Shown here: piece by piece, positions 1 through 6,368 of the stretch | Numbering within the stretch: position 1 is the stretch's first letter | How the letters are laid out: each line of letters opens with the position of its first letter | NCBI GenBank assembly: GCA_031259795.1 | Contig: JAIRLA010000069.1 | Span: forward strand, 1-7,549 | Source of the DNA: Azoarcus sp. | GTDB taxonomy: Bacteria; Pseudomonadota; Gammaproteobacteria; Burkholderiales; Rhodocyclaceae | DNA: 7,549 nt | Direction: 5' to 3' | The notes under the pieces: generated by a model | Databases searched by the model: none | What the model saw: only the letters and a program-made list of their open reading frames with translations | What the model was told of the DNA's origin: nothing | Position numbers and translations under genes: made by a program

Positions 1-1
1 A

Positions 2-631
2 TGGGGTTACATCAATGCAAGGGGCGATTTCGTCATCCCACCGCGTTTCGATGATGTCGGGCGCTTCGCCGTCAATGGGCTGGCACGGGTCAAGGTGAAT
101 GGTAAATGGGGTTATATCAATGTAAAGGGCAAGGAAGTCATCAAACCGCGTTTTGACGCGGCGAGTAACTTCGTCGCCAATGGCCTTGCGTGGGTCAGGA
201 TTGGCGATTCCAGGAATAGGCGGGAGGGGTACATTCATGCAAGCCATGAGAAAAGTGGAGCGATTTTCGGCGAGGTAGGAGACTACGCCGCCAATGGTCT
301 GGCGGCGGTGCGAATGAAAGGCCAATGGGGGTACATCAACAAGAATGGGGAGGAGGTCATCGCGCCGCGTTTCGACGATGCCGCAGGCTTCGCCGTCAAT
401 GGCTTGGCACGGATCAAGGTGAATGGTAGTGGTAGTAAATGGAGTTATTATGGGGGGCATTGGAGTTATGGGGGTCATTGGGGTTATATCAATGCAAAGG
501 GCGAGGAAGTCATCCCGCCGCGTTTTGATGAAGCGGAGGACTTTGCCGCCAATGGTCTGGCGCGGGTCGAGGCGGATGGCAAACGGTTCTGCATCGACGC
601 AAAGGGCGAGGAGAGCCGCTACCCACAGTGA
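2..631 (+). CDS. WG-repeat protein, 3' part (5' end outside window)
   Basis: The frame is open from the left edge to the TGA at 629-631, so the start lies upstream. The protein is built from WG (KWG) repeats of about 35 residues with the pattern W-G-Y-I-N-x-x-G-x-x-V-I-x-P-R-F-D, then F-x-x-N-G-L-A-x-V. Repeat units begin at 2, 107, 224, 326 and 479, and a decayed sixth unit ends the protein. The third unit is degenerate: the leading Trp is Glu and the PRFD core is lost. The fourth unit is followed by an extra Trp/Gly/His-rich stretch. WG repeats are known as beta-rich, probably ligand- or protein-binding scaffolds, often in surface or effector-like proteins; no enzymatic motif is visible. 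DNA of units 1 and 4 is nearly identical in places, suggesting recent duplication. GC is lower than in the neighbouring genes. Family call is firm; function is unknown. Confidence 0.93.
   Translation, partial: WGYINARGDFVIPPRFDDVGRFAVNGLARVKVNGKWGYINVKGKEVIKPRFDAASNFVANGLAWVRIGDSRNRREGYIHASHEKSGAIFGEVGDYAANGLAAVRMKGQWGYINKNGEEVIAPRFDDAAGFAVNGLARIKVNGSGSKWSYYGGHWSYGGHWGYINAKGEEVIPPRFDEAEDFAANGLARVEADGKRFCIDAKGEESRYPQ
440..478 (+). repeat. In-frame tandem microduplication inside the WG gene
   Basis: Two adjacent copies of a short unit, TGG-AGT-TAT-(TAT)-GGG-GGx-CAT, occupy 440-460 (21 nt) and 461-478 (18 nt). The next WG unit then starts with TGG-GGT-TAT at 479. They encode WSYYGGH and WSYGGH. 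Both copies are whole codons, so the frame is kept. This reads as slippage-type expansion of the start of the fifth repeat. Confidence 0.75.
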
Positions 632-740
632 TTGACAGTAATCCATCTGTGTTTGCGGCGAGCGGAGGGCTCGTGCTATTTTGCGTACCGGACAAGCGGC
701 GGCGGCATCCGCCCGGCGCGCATGCGGGAAACGAAACACA
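632..740 (+). promoter_or_regulatory. Gap upstream of glycosyltransferase; weak candidate promoter
   Basis: This 109-bp gap separates the WG gene from the glycosyltransferase. An AT-rich TATTTT at 677-682 is preceded by TG-C (674-676), resembling an extended -10 element, with TTGCGG at 653-658 as a poor -35 at 18-bp spacing. A perfect TTGACA at 632-637 lacks a -10 at the right distance. A small hairpin (GGCGG-CAT-CCGCC, 701-713) lies 28 nt before the start codon. No terminator with a T-run follows the WG gene, so read-through is possible. Confidence 0.2.
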
Positions 741-1604
741 ATGCCGAGAATCACGGTTGGAGTCAGTACATATAATCGCAAGGCTTATTTGCGGGAGTGC
801 CTGCGTGCGCTGGAAAAGCAGACCTGGCGCGATTTCGCGGTCATTGTCGTCGATGATGGTTCCAGCGATGGCACCGGCGAGATGATGAAAGAGGAATTCC
901 CGGAAGTGAAGTATGTTTTCAAGGAGAACGGCGGCGACGCCACCGCCAAGAATCGGGTGGTCGACGAGGCCGACAGCGAGTTCCTCGTATTCAATGATTC
1001 CGACGATATTTTCTTGCCCGACGCGCTGGAGCGGTTGGTCGCGCCCCTGCTCGAATATCCGGATCATTGCTCCTACGGTCAGTACGTCCTCATCGACGAG
1101 CGCGGCGCGGAGCAGAAGACCCGGCAGAAGCGCGGCTTCTATCCTTCCGGGCGGATCGTGGCGCAACTCGTGGAGCATATCATCGTCCCCGGCGTCGGTT
1201 TCATGTGCCCGCTGGCGGCGTTCCGCGATCATGGCAAATACGATGAATCCCTGCGGGTCGGGCACGATTACAAGATGGGGCTGGAAATGTCCCTGACGCA
1301 CGATTTCCACGCCATGAACCGGGTTGTTTTCAAGCGCCGCCGCCACAGCGGCAATATTTCCGGCGCGAGTTATGAGAAGACAAGAATCCTTTGCGCCATT
1401 GTCGAGGATTTTTGCCGCGGACATGCCGGAGACCCCGATTTGCCGCCGCAATTGCTTGCCCGCCGCCTGGCGCGCTATCACGCCACCCTGGCCCGCGAGG
1501 CATGGAAAGAAAAACTGCCGCGCGAGACCATGAAAAAGCATCTGGAAGAAGCGTTGCGGCTGGATTTCAGTTTGAAGAATCTGTGGCGGCGGCTGGTTTG
1601 GTGA
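741..1604 (+). CDS. Glycosyltransferase family 2 (GT-A fold)
   Basis: A 287-residue GT2-type enzyme, expected to transfer a sugar from a nucleotide-sugar donor to a glycan, lipid or protein acceptor; donor and acceptor cannot be read from the sequence. The N-terminus has the classic nucleotide-binding strand with V-S-T-Y-N-R (8-13), then VVDDGSSDGT (36-45). Further on is an acidic metal-binding motif in N-D-S-D-D (85-89). A possible catalytic-base region is G-H-D-Y (174-177), and R-R-x-H-S-G-N (200-205 area) is typical of the C-terminal part of the domain. No transmembrane segment is obvious, so the enzyme is probably cytoplasmic or peripheral. ATG 741 was chosen because the GT2 fold begins almost immediately after it; a purine stretch (GGGAA, 726-730) precedes it. 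A TTG at 681 would add 20 low-complexity residues. The last 38 bp overlap the 3' end of the convergent rhodanese gene. Confidence 0.92.
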   Translation: MPRITVGVSTYNRKAYLRECLRALEKQTWRDFAVIVVDDGSSDGTGEMMKEEFPEVKYVFKENGGDATAKNRVVDEADSEFLVFNDSDDIFLPDALERLVAPLLEYPDHCSYGQYVLIDERGAEQKTRQKRGFYPSGRIVAQLVEHIIVPGVGFMCPLAAFRDHGKYDESLRVGHDYKMGLEMSLTHDFHAMNRVVFKRRRHSGNISGASYEKTRILCAIVEDFCRGHAGDPDLPPQLLARRLARYHATLAREAWKEKLPRETMKKHLEEALRLDFSLKNLWRRLVW

Positions 1605-3219
1605 ATTTCTTGACCTGGAAATGGTGCGTTCCGTCCCGTTCCAATTGTTCGACGAGGCCGAATTCCCAGTCGAGATAGGCTTGCATGGCGGCGGCGCTGT
1701 TGTCCGTGCCTTCGTAGGGGCGACGGTAACGGTCGAGCGCTTCGGAGGCGAGGCGCTCTGTTTGTTCCAGCGGCAGCCCCGCCGCTTTCCACGCATTGGC
1801 GCCGCCCGCGAGCACGAAGACTTTGCCGCCGTGGCGCCGGACGGCGGCGGCGGTTTCGGCATGGGCGTAGCGGGCGAGCGCGTCGTTTGCGCAGACGAGA
1901 ACATAGCGGGAGGCGCGGGGCAGCTTCGCCAGCGCGCCGGTGATGAGTTCGGCGCGCAGGACATACCATGCGCCGGGAATGTGGCCGCGCCGGTAGTCGG
2001 CGTAACGGGTGAGGTCGATGAGCGCGGGCGGCTCGGATGATCGCTGCCAGTCGCGCAGGGTGTCCGGCGTGATGGCCGGCGCGTCCGGCAGCGGCGGCAG
2101 GGGAGGACGCCATGGGCCGGTTTCCGTCCATCCGCTGGCGGGCGGCGCGAGTACGTAGACTTCCCAGGCCATTTGCGCCAGCCAGGAGGCGGTCATGTTG
2201 GCGCGCACGCCGTCATCGTCGGCGAGCACGAGGCGCGCGCCGCGCACCGTGGCGGTCATTTCGGTTTCTTGTACCAACTGGCCGCCCGGAACGTTGCGAA
2301 AGCCGGGCAGATGGCCGCTTTCGTATTCCGCCGGGTCGCGCACGTCGATGAAATAGGTGGTGCGTTCTTTTTGTGCTTTCCATGGCGCGATGCCGGAGAG
2401 CGTCACTTGCCCGGCGCCCGCGCTTTGGGCGAGGAAGCGCGCGCGCGCCGCCGCGCTCTGGCGGAGCGTTTCGGAAACGGCGGTGAAGCGGCGCGTCTGT
2501 CCGTGTTCGAGATGCCCGCCCAATCCGGCCAGTGTCCAGCCGATGGTACCGTTGCGGAGCGCGGCCACCGGGTTGGGCAGTCCGGCGTTGATCAGCGATT
2601 GCGCGGCGATGATGCTGCGCGTGCGCCCGGCGCAATTGACGATGACGCGCGTTGCGGGATCGGGGGCGAGTCCGGGTATGCGCAGGGCCAGTTCCGCGCC
2701 GGGCACGTTGATCGCGCCGGGGATGTTCATGGTTTGGTATTCATCGAAGCGGCGCACGTCGGCCACGATCATGTTGGCGCGGGCATCGAGCAGGGACTTG
2801 AGTTCATCGGCGGCGAGCGAAGGCGGGTGCAGGGTGGCGTCGACCAGCTCGCCGAATGCCTTGCTCGGCACGTTGACATCGCGGAAAAGTTCTCCGCCCG
2901 CCGCGCGCCAGCCCGCGATACCGCCCTCGAACAGCGATACCCGCGCATAGCCCAGGCCGGCGAGGCGTTCCGCCGCCCGTTCGGCATAGCCGGCGGGGCC
3001 GCCGCCGTCGTCGAGGGTGACGATGGCGACATCGGGCCGGGGCAGGCGGGCGAGCGCTTCCAGTTCCAGCCGGGAAAGCGGCAGATGGGCGGCGAATAGC
3101 GGATGCGCCCGTGCGTGCGTATCTTCCTCGCGCACGTCGATGAGGGCGATTTCGCGTTTTTCCAGCAGAGCGGCGCGGACTTCGGCGTAAGTGGCGCGAG
3201 GGACAGGCGTTTTCCTCAT
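1567..3219 (-). CDS. Four-domain rhodanese-like sulfurtransferase
   Basis: This 550-residue protein has no signal peptide and carries four tandem rhodanese domains, roughly 8-115, 135-250, 270-370 and 380-490, plus a 60-residue tail. Rhodaneses move sulfane sulfur through a persulfide on the active-site Cys. Domain 2 has an intact loop, C196-A-G-R-T-R-S, after the characteristic D-V-R-x-x-x-E-Y (154-161). Domain 4 keeps C443 but in an atypical C-A-N-D-A-L-A loop. Domains 1 and 3 have Asp where Cys is expected (D70 and D334), each in a D-D-rich loop, so they are probably structural or regulatory. H-x-P-G-(A/F) motifs precede loops 3 and 4. Multi-rhodanese proteins of this size are known in proteobacteria. 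ATG 3219 is preferred over the in-frame TTG at 3225. It is the last gene of a likely three-gene unit, 39 bp after the TPR lipoprotein gene. Physiological acceptor is unknown. Confidence 0.93.
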   Translation of the reverse strand: MRKTPVPRATYAEVRAALLEKREIALIDVREEDTHARAHPLFAAHLPLSRLELEALARLPRPDVAIVTLDDGGGPAGYAERAAERLAGLGYARVSLFEGGIAGWRAAGGELFRDVNVPSKAFGELVDATLHPPSLAADELKSLLDARANMIVADVRRFDEYQTMNIPGAINVPGAELALRIPGLAPDPATRVIVNCAGRTRSIIAAQSLINAGLPNPVAALRNGTIGWTLAGLGGHLEHGQTRRFTAVSETLRQSAAARARFLAQSAGAGQVTLSGIAPWKAQKERTTYFIDVRDPAEYESGHLPGFRNVPGGQLVQETEMTATVRGARLVLADDDGVRANMTASWLAQMAWEVYVLAPPASGWTETGPWRPPLPPLPDAPAITPDTLRDWQRSSEPPALIDLTRYADYRRGHIPGAWYVLRAELITGALAKLPRASRYVLVCANDALARYAHAETAAAVRRHGGKVFVLAGGANAWKAAGLPLEQTERLASEALDRYRRPYEGTDNSAAAMQAYLDWEFGLVEQLERDGTHHFQVKKFTKPAAATDSSN

Positions 3220-3260
3220 ACCCAATCCGATCCCCGATTCCCGATCCCTGATCCCCGATC
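3220..3260 (-). repeat. Heptamer tandem array between lipoprotein and rhodanese genes
   Basis: Read on the - strand from the stop codon of the lipoprotein gene to the rhodanese ATG, the sequence divides exactly into 7-nt units: GATCGGG, GATCAGG, GATCGGG, AATCGGG, GATCGGA, then TTGGGT. It fills the whole intercistronic gap and its first unit begins inside the upstream TGA. The same stretch holds G-tracts at 3253-3256, 3246-3248, 3240-3242 and 3232-3235 separated by 3-4 nt, which fits a G-quadruplex pattern on the mRNA-like strand. The purine-rich end may also serve as the ribosome binding region of the rhodanese gene. Confidence 0.85.
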
Positions 3261-4614
3261 AGTTATCGTGCGGCGGTTCCATGTCGATGGCGAGTCTTTG
3301 CCGGGCGGCGGCGGCCTGGGCGACGATTTTCTGGACATTGGGGTCGCTGTCGTATTCGAAGCGCTGGGCGATTTCATCGAACGTGGCGTTGGCCGCGATG
3401 ATATTGCCTTGTCTGTTGAGGGACTGCCCCTTGCGGAAAAGCGCGGTGGCGACCACCCGCCGCGCGAAGGGGGCGCTGTCCGCCTCGAAGCGCAGGACGA
3501 TTTCATCGTAGATGCCGATGACGCTCACCACGTCGCCCCGCTGCCGGATGGCCTCGCTCTTTTTGAGCAGGGTCAGCGCGACGGCGTTGCGGGTATTGGG
3601 ATCGGTGTCGTTGCCGAAACGCCGGACGATGTCATCGTAGACGGCGAGGGCCGCCGCGGCGTCGCCCGCCTGCCTGCCCGCGCCCGCGAACCCGTCGCCG
3701 GTTTCGTCGCCGCCGCCCTGTCTGCCCAGTAGCGCGCCCTTGGCGAACAGCGCCCGCAGCACGCGCAGGCGAATGGCCGCGTCGGCGTCTCTGGCGAAAA
3801 GGCGGTCGAGATCGTCATACGCGGCAATGGCCCCCTGCGTTTCGCCCCGTTCCCCCAGGATTTCGCCCTTGCCGAACAGCGCGTCGGCCACCACCACGCG
3901 GATGGCGCCATCGCCTTCCTGCCGGAAGCGCTGGCCGATTCTGTCGAACGCGGCGATGGCCGCGTCCGCGTTGTGCAAGCGGCGCCAAAGCTCGCCTTGG
4001 TAAAAAAGCGCCCACGCCGCCCAGAGTTTGTTCTCGCCGCCGTAGCGGCGTTCAATCTCGCCATAGATGCCGATGGCTTCTCTTGGACTGCCCTGCTTGC
4101 CCAGCGCCGCGGCCCTGTCGAAGAGCACGCGGATGAATTGCTCGCGGACAGGAGCGGCGACATCCCCCCCATAGCGACGGATGATCTCATCGATGACGGC
4201 GGCGCCTTCCGCTGGCGTACCGAGCGTTTGCGCCTTGAGGGAGAGCGCCTGCACCGCCAGCGCCCGGATGCCGGGGTGCGCATCCTGCCCGAACTGGCGG
4301 TCGAACTCATCGAAAACAGCGATGGCTTCCAGCGCGTCGCCCTGCTGGATCAACGCCCGCCCTTTGTCGAACAACGCGCGGGCGCTTTTCTCTGTGGTGG
4401 ATGTCAACGCGGTGGCATTGTCGGGCGGCGTGTCCCGCGGCGTGGTCGCCGCCGTGCCGCCCGTCGTCGTGCAGCCCGGCGTGAGCGCCACCGCGCAGGC
4501 CAGCGCCGCCGCCGCCATGAAGCGCGGACCGTCACTCCGCCGTCTTCGCGCTTGCGTCCTGGCGTGCGATGACGGCGATGACCCGGTCAAGCGGGGAAAT
4601 GGGGCGGTTTTCAT
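3259..4614 (-). CDS. TPR-like repeat protein, putative lipoprotein
   Basis: A 451-residue protein with an Arg-rich N-terminus (RRRR at 23-26), a hydrophobic core (33-44) and L-T-P-G-C48, an imperfect lipobox; it is probably exported and possibly lipid-anchored at C48. A Thr/Pro-rich linker follows. Residues 75-428 form eight helical repeats of about 43 residues with the pattern A-L-F-x-K-G, Q/R-G, A-I-A-x-Y/F-D-E-I, R-R/Q-F-G, D-P-x-x-R. These resemble tetratricopeptide repeats, which usually bind other proteins. Repeat 6 carries a Gly-rich insertion of about 17 residues (299-316). ATG 4614 was chosen because AGGGAG lies 5 nt upstream and the signal sequence follows; the frame is open further upstream but only across the neighbouring gene. 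It is a paralogue of the gene just upstream and precedes the rhodanese gene by 39 bp. Binding partner unknown. Confidence 0.87.
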   Translation of the reverse strand: MKTAPFPRLTGSSPSSHARTQARRRRSDGPRFMAAAALACAVALTPGCTTTGGTAATTPRDTPPDNATALTSTTEKSARALFDKGRALIQQGDALEAIAVFDEFDRQFGQDAHPGIRALAVQALSLKAQTLGTPAEGAAVIDEIIRRYGGDVAAPVREQFIRVLFDRAAALGKQGSPREAIGIYGEIERRYGGENKLWAAWALFYQGELWRRLHNADAAIAAFDRIGQRFRQEGDGAIRVVVADALFGKGEILGERGETQGAIAAYDDLDRLFARDADAAIRLRVLRALFAKGALLGRQGGGDETGDGFAGAGRQAGDAAAALAVYDDIVRRFGNDTDPNTRNAVALTLLKKSEAIRQRGDVVSVIGIYDEIVLRFEADSAPFARRVVATALFRKGQSLNRQGNIIAANATFDEIAQRFEYDSDPNVQKIVAQAAAARQRLAIDMEPPHDN

Positions 4615-4619
4615 CGTGG

Positions 4620-4625
4620 CTCCCT
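4620..4625 (-). promoter_or_regulatory. Ribosome binding site of TPR lipoprotein gene
   Basis: AGGGAG on the - strand sits 5 nt before ATG 4614. It decides the start among several in-frame candidates, including the first ATG after the Arg-rich segment at 4518, which has no comparable site and would lose the positive n-region of the signal peptide. Confidence 0.65.
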
Positions 4626-4635
4626 GGAGTGTCCG

Positions 4636-4658
4636 CCACATGCGCATGCGGGATGTGG
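4636..4658. other. Hairpin in the gap between the two TPR genes
   Basis: CCACAT (4636-4641) and ATGTGG (4653-4658) are perfect inverted repeats with an 11-nt loop that itself contains GCATGC. The element lies in the 73-bp gap between the two TPR genes, just upstream of the second gene's ribosome binding site. There is no T-run on either side, so it is not a typical terminator. It might affect mRNA processing or translation, or be chance. Confidence 0.35.
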
Positions 4659-4687
4659 ATCGCGGATGCGGCGCGACGCGCATTGTC

Positions 4688-5383
4688 TCATGGCAAGGGC
4701 GGCGTTTCGCTGTTGACGAGGATTTCGGCGGTACGCCATCGGATGATGCTGACGAGATTGCGGATGAAATGATCGTCGTCACTGCCGAACCGTTGCCCGA
4801 TCTGCTCATAAACGGCGATGGCCGCCTGTGTGTTTCCCTGTTCGTACAGGGTTTCGGCCTTGGAGATCAGGGCCGAGGCAACCACGCCCCGGGTGGCGGG
4901 GGCTTCGTCGTTGCCGAAACGCCGGTCGAGCCGCTCATAGGTGGCGATGGCTTTTTTATCGTCGCCCTGCTCGCCAAGGATATTGCCCTTGTTGAACAGC
5001 GCCCTGGCGACCAATGTGCGCACGGCGGGCGTGTCGCCGCGGCCAAAACGTTGCGCGAGCTGCTCGAAAGCGGCGAGCGCCGCCCCGCTGTCGCCCCGCT
5101 CGCTCGCGGAGACGCCTTCATCGAAAAGCGCTTGCGCCGCCTGTTCCCGCGTGCGGGGTGCGGCGGCGCTCCTGGGAGCGTTTTGCGCATGGAGGACGCC
5201 CGCTTCCCGGGGGAGGCCGTCTTGCCCGGAAGCGACATTACGCTCGGCGTAATCCGGATGCGCAGATGCCGCGGGCAGCCCCATTCCACAGGATAGCGCC
5301 GCTATTGCGATGAACCGGCAAGCGGCTTTCCGGCCGCTCTCACGGGTTTCGGGCAAACCGAAACGAAAGCGTGCGATTTTCAT
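4688..5383 (-). CDS. Small exported TPR-like repeat protein
   Basis: A 231-residue protein starting M-K-I-A-R-F-R-F. It has a positively charged n-region, a hydrophobic core near 23-37 and an A-S-A cleavage site before H42, so it is predicted to be exported by Sec and soluble in the periplasm. After a linker, three TPR-like repeats cover 79-122, 123-165 and 166-208. They have the same signature as the downstream lipoprotein (A-L-F-N-K-G, G-E-Q-G, A-I-A-x-Y-E, R-R-F-G-N-D, P-A-x-R). A short tail ends in Pro-Pro-Leu-Pro. The two genes are clearly paralogues, differing in repeat number (3 versus 8) and in the export signal. ATG 5383 is supported by the signal peptide directly after it and a weak GGGA upstream; the open frame extends much further but without plausible protein. 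It is first in the likely - strand unit. Function probably protein-protein interaction; partner unknown. Confidence 0.87.
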   Translation of the reverse strand: MKIARFRFGLPETRESGRKAACRFIAIAALSCGMGLPAASAHPDYAERNVASGQDGLPREAGVLHAQNAPRSAAAPRTREQAAQALFDEGVSASERGDSGAALAAFEQLAQRFGRGDTPAVRTLVARALFNKGNILGEQGDDKKAIATYERLDRRFGNDEAPATRGVVASALISKAETLYEQGNTQAAIAVYEQIGQRFGSDDDHFIRNLVSIIRWRTAEILVNSETPPLP

Positions 5384-5744
5384 GACTGGTTCCCGATGTT
5401 GTGTACTGAAAAACCGACAAGACCAATATTTAACTCGGGATTCTGTCACAGACTTCCGCCTCTGGCACCCCCCCGCGGCAAGATAATTGTTCGGGCGGGC
5501 CTGCAATCCGGCATCGCCCCCTCTTCTCCTCCCCGGCAACCCCACTGTTTCTTCCGGCGCGGGCCGTTTTCCACGGGAAACAGACTGAATCTTGTTCCCG
5601 CCGGGCGATCCGCTTATGATGGAACGGCGTCGATCCGGAAGCGAAAAGCCATGGAAACTCCCGCAATGCCCTCCCGGCGGCGGAAGCCGCGCGCAACCCA
5701 ACCGATCTATCATATTGAAAAACAGAAAACACCGCGGTAACGAC
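5384..5744. other. Divergent intergenic region
   Basis: This 361-bp spacer lies between the starts of the - strand TPR/rhodanese unit and the + strand iorB cluster and should hold both promoters. For the + strand there is a reasonable sigma-70-like pair at 5592-5620. For the - strand I see only weak matches near the AT-rich 5425-5445 (GTGACA followed at 15 bp by TATTGG). Other structure includes a run of seven C at 5468-5474, an inverted repeat CTGTTTC/GAAACAG (5545-5551 and 5577-5583), and a nested TTTCC-ACG-GGAAA (5568-5580). No convincing gene is present. Confidence 0.6.
5592..5620 (+). promoter_or_regulatory. Candidate promoter of the iorB cluster
   Basis: TTGTTC (5592-5597) and TATGAT (5615-5620) are separated by 17 bp; the -10 matches the consensus at five of six bases, the -35 at three. 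This would start a transcript near 5627 with a leader of about 118 nt before the iorB ATG. Confidence 0.4.
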
Positions 5745-6368
5745 ATGATCCAGACTACCAATATTCTCGTCGTCGGCATCGGCGGACAAGGCGTGATGAC
5801 CGCCTCGGAAATTCTCTCCGAAGCCGCCATTTCACAAGGCTTCGAGGTCAAGAAGACCGAAGTCGCCGGCATGAGCCAGCGCGGCGGCGTGGTCTCCTCG
5901 CACGTGCGTTTCGGCCCCAGGGTGCTGTCGCCGGAAATCGCCCCCGGCGAAGCCGATATCCTCGTCGGCTTCGAGGCCGCCGAAGCCATGCGCTGGAGCC
6001 ATTACCTGCGCGCGAAAAACGGCAAGGCCGGCGGAGTGGCGATGGTCAATCGCCTCAAGCTCGCGCCGCCCATCGTCTCGCTCGGCCTGTTCGACTACCC
6101 GGACGACCCCATCGCCGCCGTGCGCGGGCAAGGCTTTGAAGTGCACGATTTCGATGCCGGGGCGATCGCCCGCGAACTGGGCGACTTGCGTCTGGTAAAC
6201 ACCATCATGCTGGGGGCGATCGCCGACAATCTGCCCTTTCCCGCCGCCATGCTCAAGGAATGCATCGTCACCCGTTTCCGCGCCAGGAAACCGGCGCTGG
6301 CGGAACTGAACGCGCGCGCCTTCGAGTTGGGCAAGACCGCGGCGAAAGGAGAAAGCAGCCGGTCATGA
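5745..6368 (+). CDS. iorB: Indolepyruvate oxidoreductase subunit beta
   Basis: A 207-residue protein, near the usual size of about 190-200 for the separate beta subunit. It matches the gamma-type domain of pyruvate/2-oxoacid:ferredoxin oxidoreductases. The N-terminal strand and loop read N-I-L-V-V-G-I-G-G-Q-G (6-16), followed by the family motif E-V-A-G-M-S-Q-R-G-G (39-48) and S-H-V-R-F-G. With the alpha subunit (thiamine diphosphate and Fe-S sites) the enzyme oxidatively decarboxylates aryl pyruvates from Trp, Phe and Tyr to arylacetyl-CoA, passing electrons to ferredoxin. The alpha subunit, often encoded next to iorB, is not in the window: upstream is a spacer and a divergent gene, downstream a thioesterase. 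ATG 5745 follows GCGGTAA and places the Rossmann-like strand at residue 6; in-frame ATGs at 5616 and 5619 would overlap the -10 and add low-complexity residues. Its stop overlaps the next start (ATGA). Confidence 0.9.
   Translation: MIQTTNILVVGIGGQGVMTASEILSEAAISQGFEVKKTEVAGMSQRGGVVSSHVRFGPRVLSPEIAPGEADILVGFEAAEAMRWSHYLRAKNGKAGGVAMVNRLKLAPPIVSLGLFDYPDDPIAAVRGQGFEVHDFDAGAIARELGDLRLVNTIMLGAIADNLPFPAAMLKECIVTRFRARKPALAELNARAFELGKTAAKGESSRS

Noticed and set aside
2..631. Regular repeats considered as a CRISPR array
   Set aside because: The repeats are in frame, imperfect and encode WG motifs; there are no identical repeats with unique spacers.
632..637. Perfect TTGACA as a -35 box
   Set aside because: The sequence 16-19 bp downstream is GC-rich (GCGGCG) with no -10-like hexamer.
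510..1964. Long - strand open frame across the WG gene end, the glycosyltransferase and the rhodanese end
   Set aside because: It is antisense to or out of frame with three supported genes and its translation is low-complexity.
2173..3099. Long + strand open frame opposite the rhodanese gene
   Set aside because: GC-rich coding DNA often leaves antisense frames open; its translation has no recognisable domain, while the - strand shows four rhodanese domains.
4615..4809. Upstream extension of the TPR lipoprotein to 4809
   Set aside because: The added 65 residues come from the gap and the neighbouring gene in another frame, and the ribosome binding site and signal sequence support 4614.
4181..5296. 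Long + strand open frame across both TPR genes
   Set aside because: It runs antisense through two genes with clear repeats and signal peptides and through the gap between them; no ribosome binding site or domain is seen.
5592..5744. N-terminal extension of iorB from TTG 5592 or ATG 5616
   Set aside because: These starts overlap the candidate promoter and add Arg/Pro-rich residues before the conserved first strand; no family member is expected to have them.
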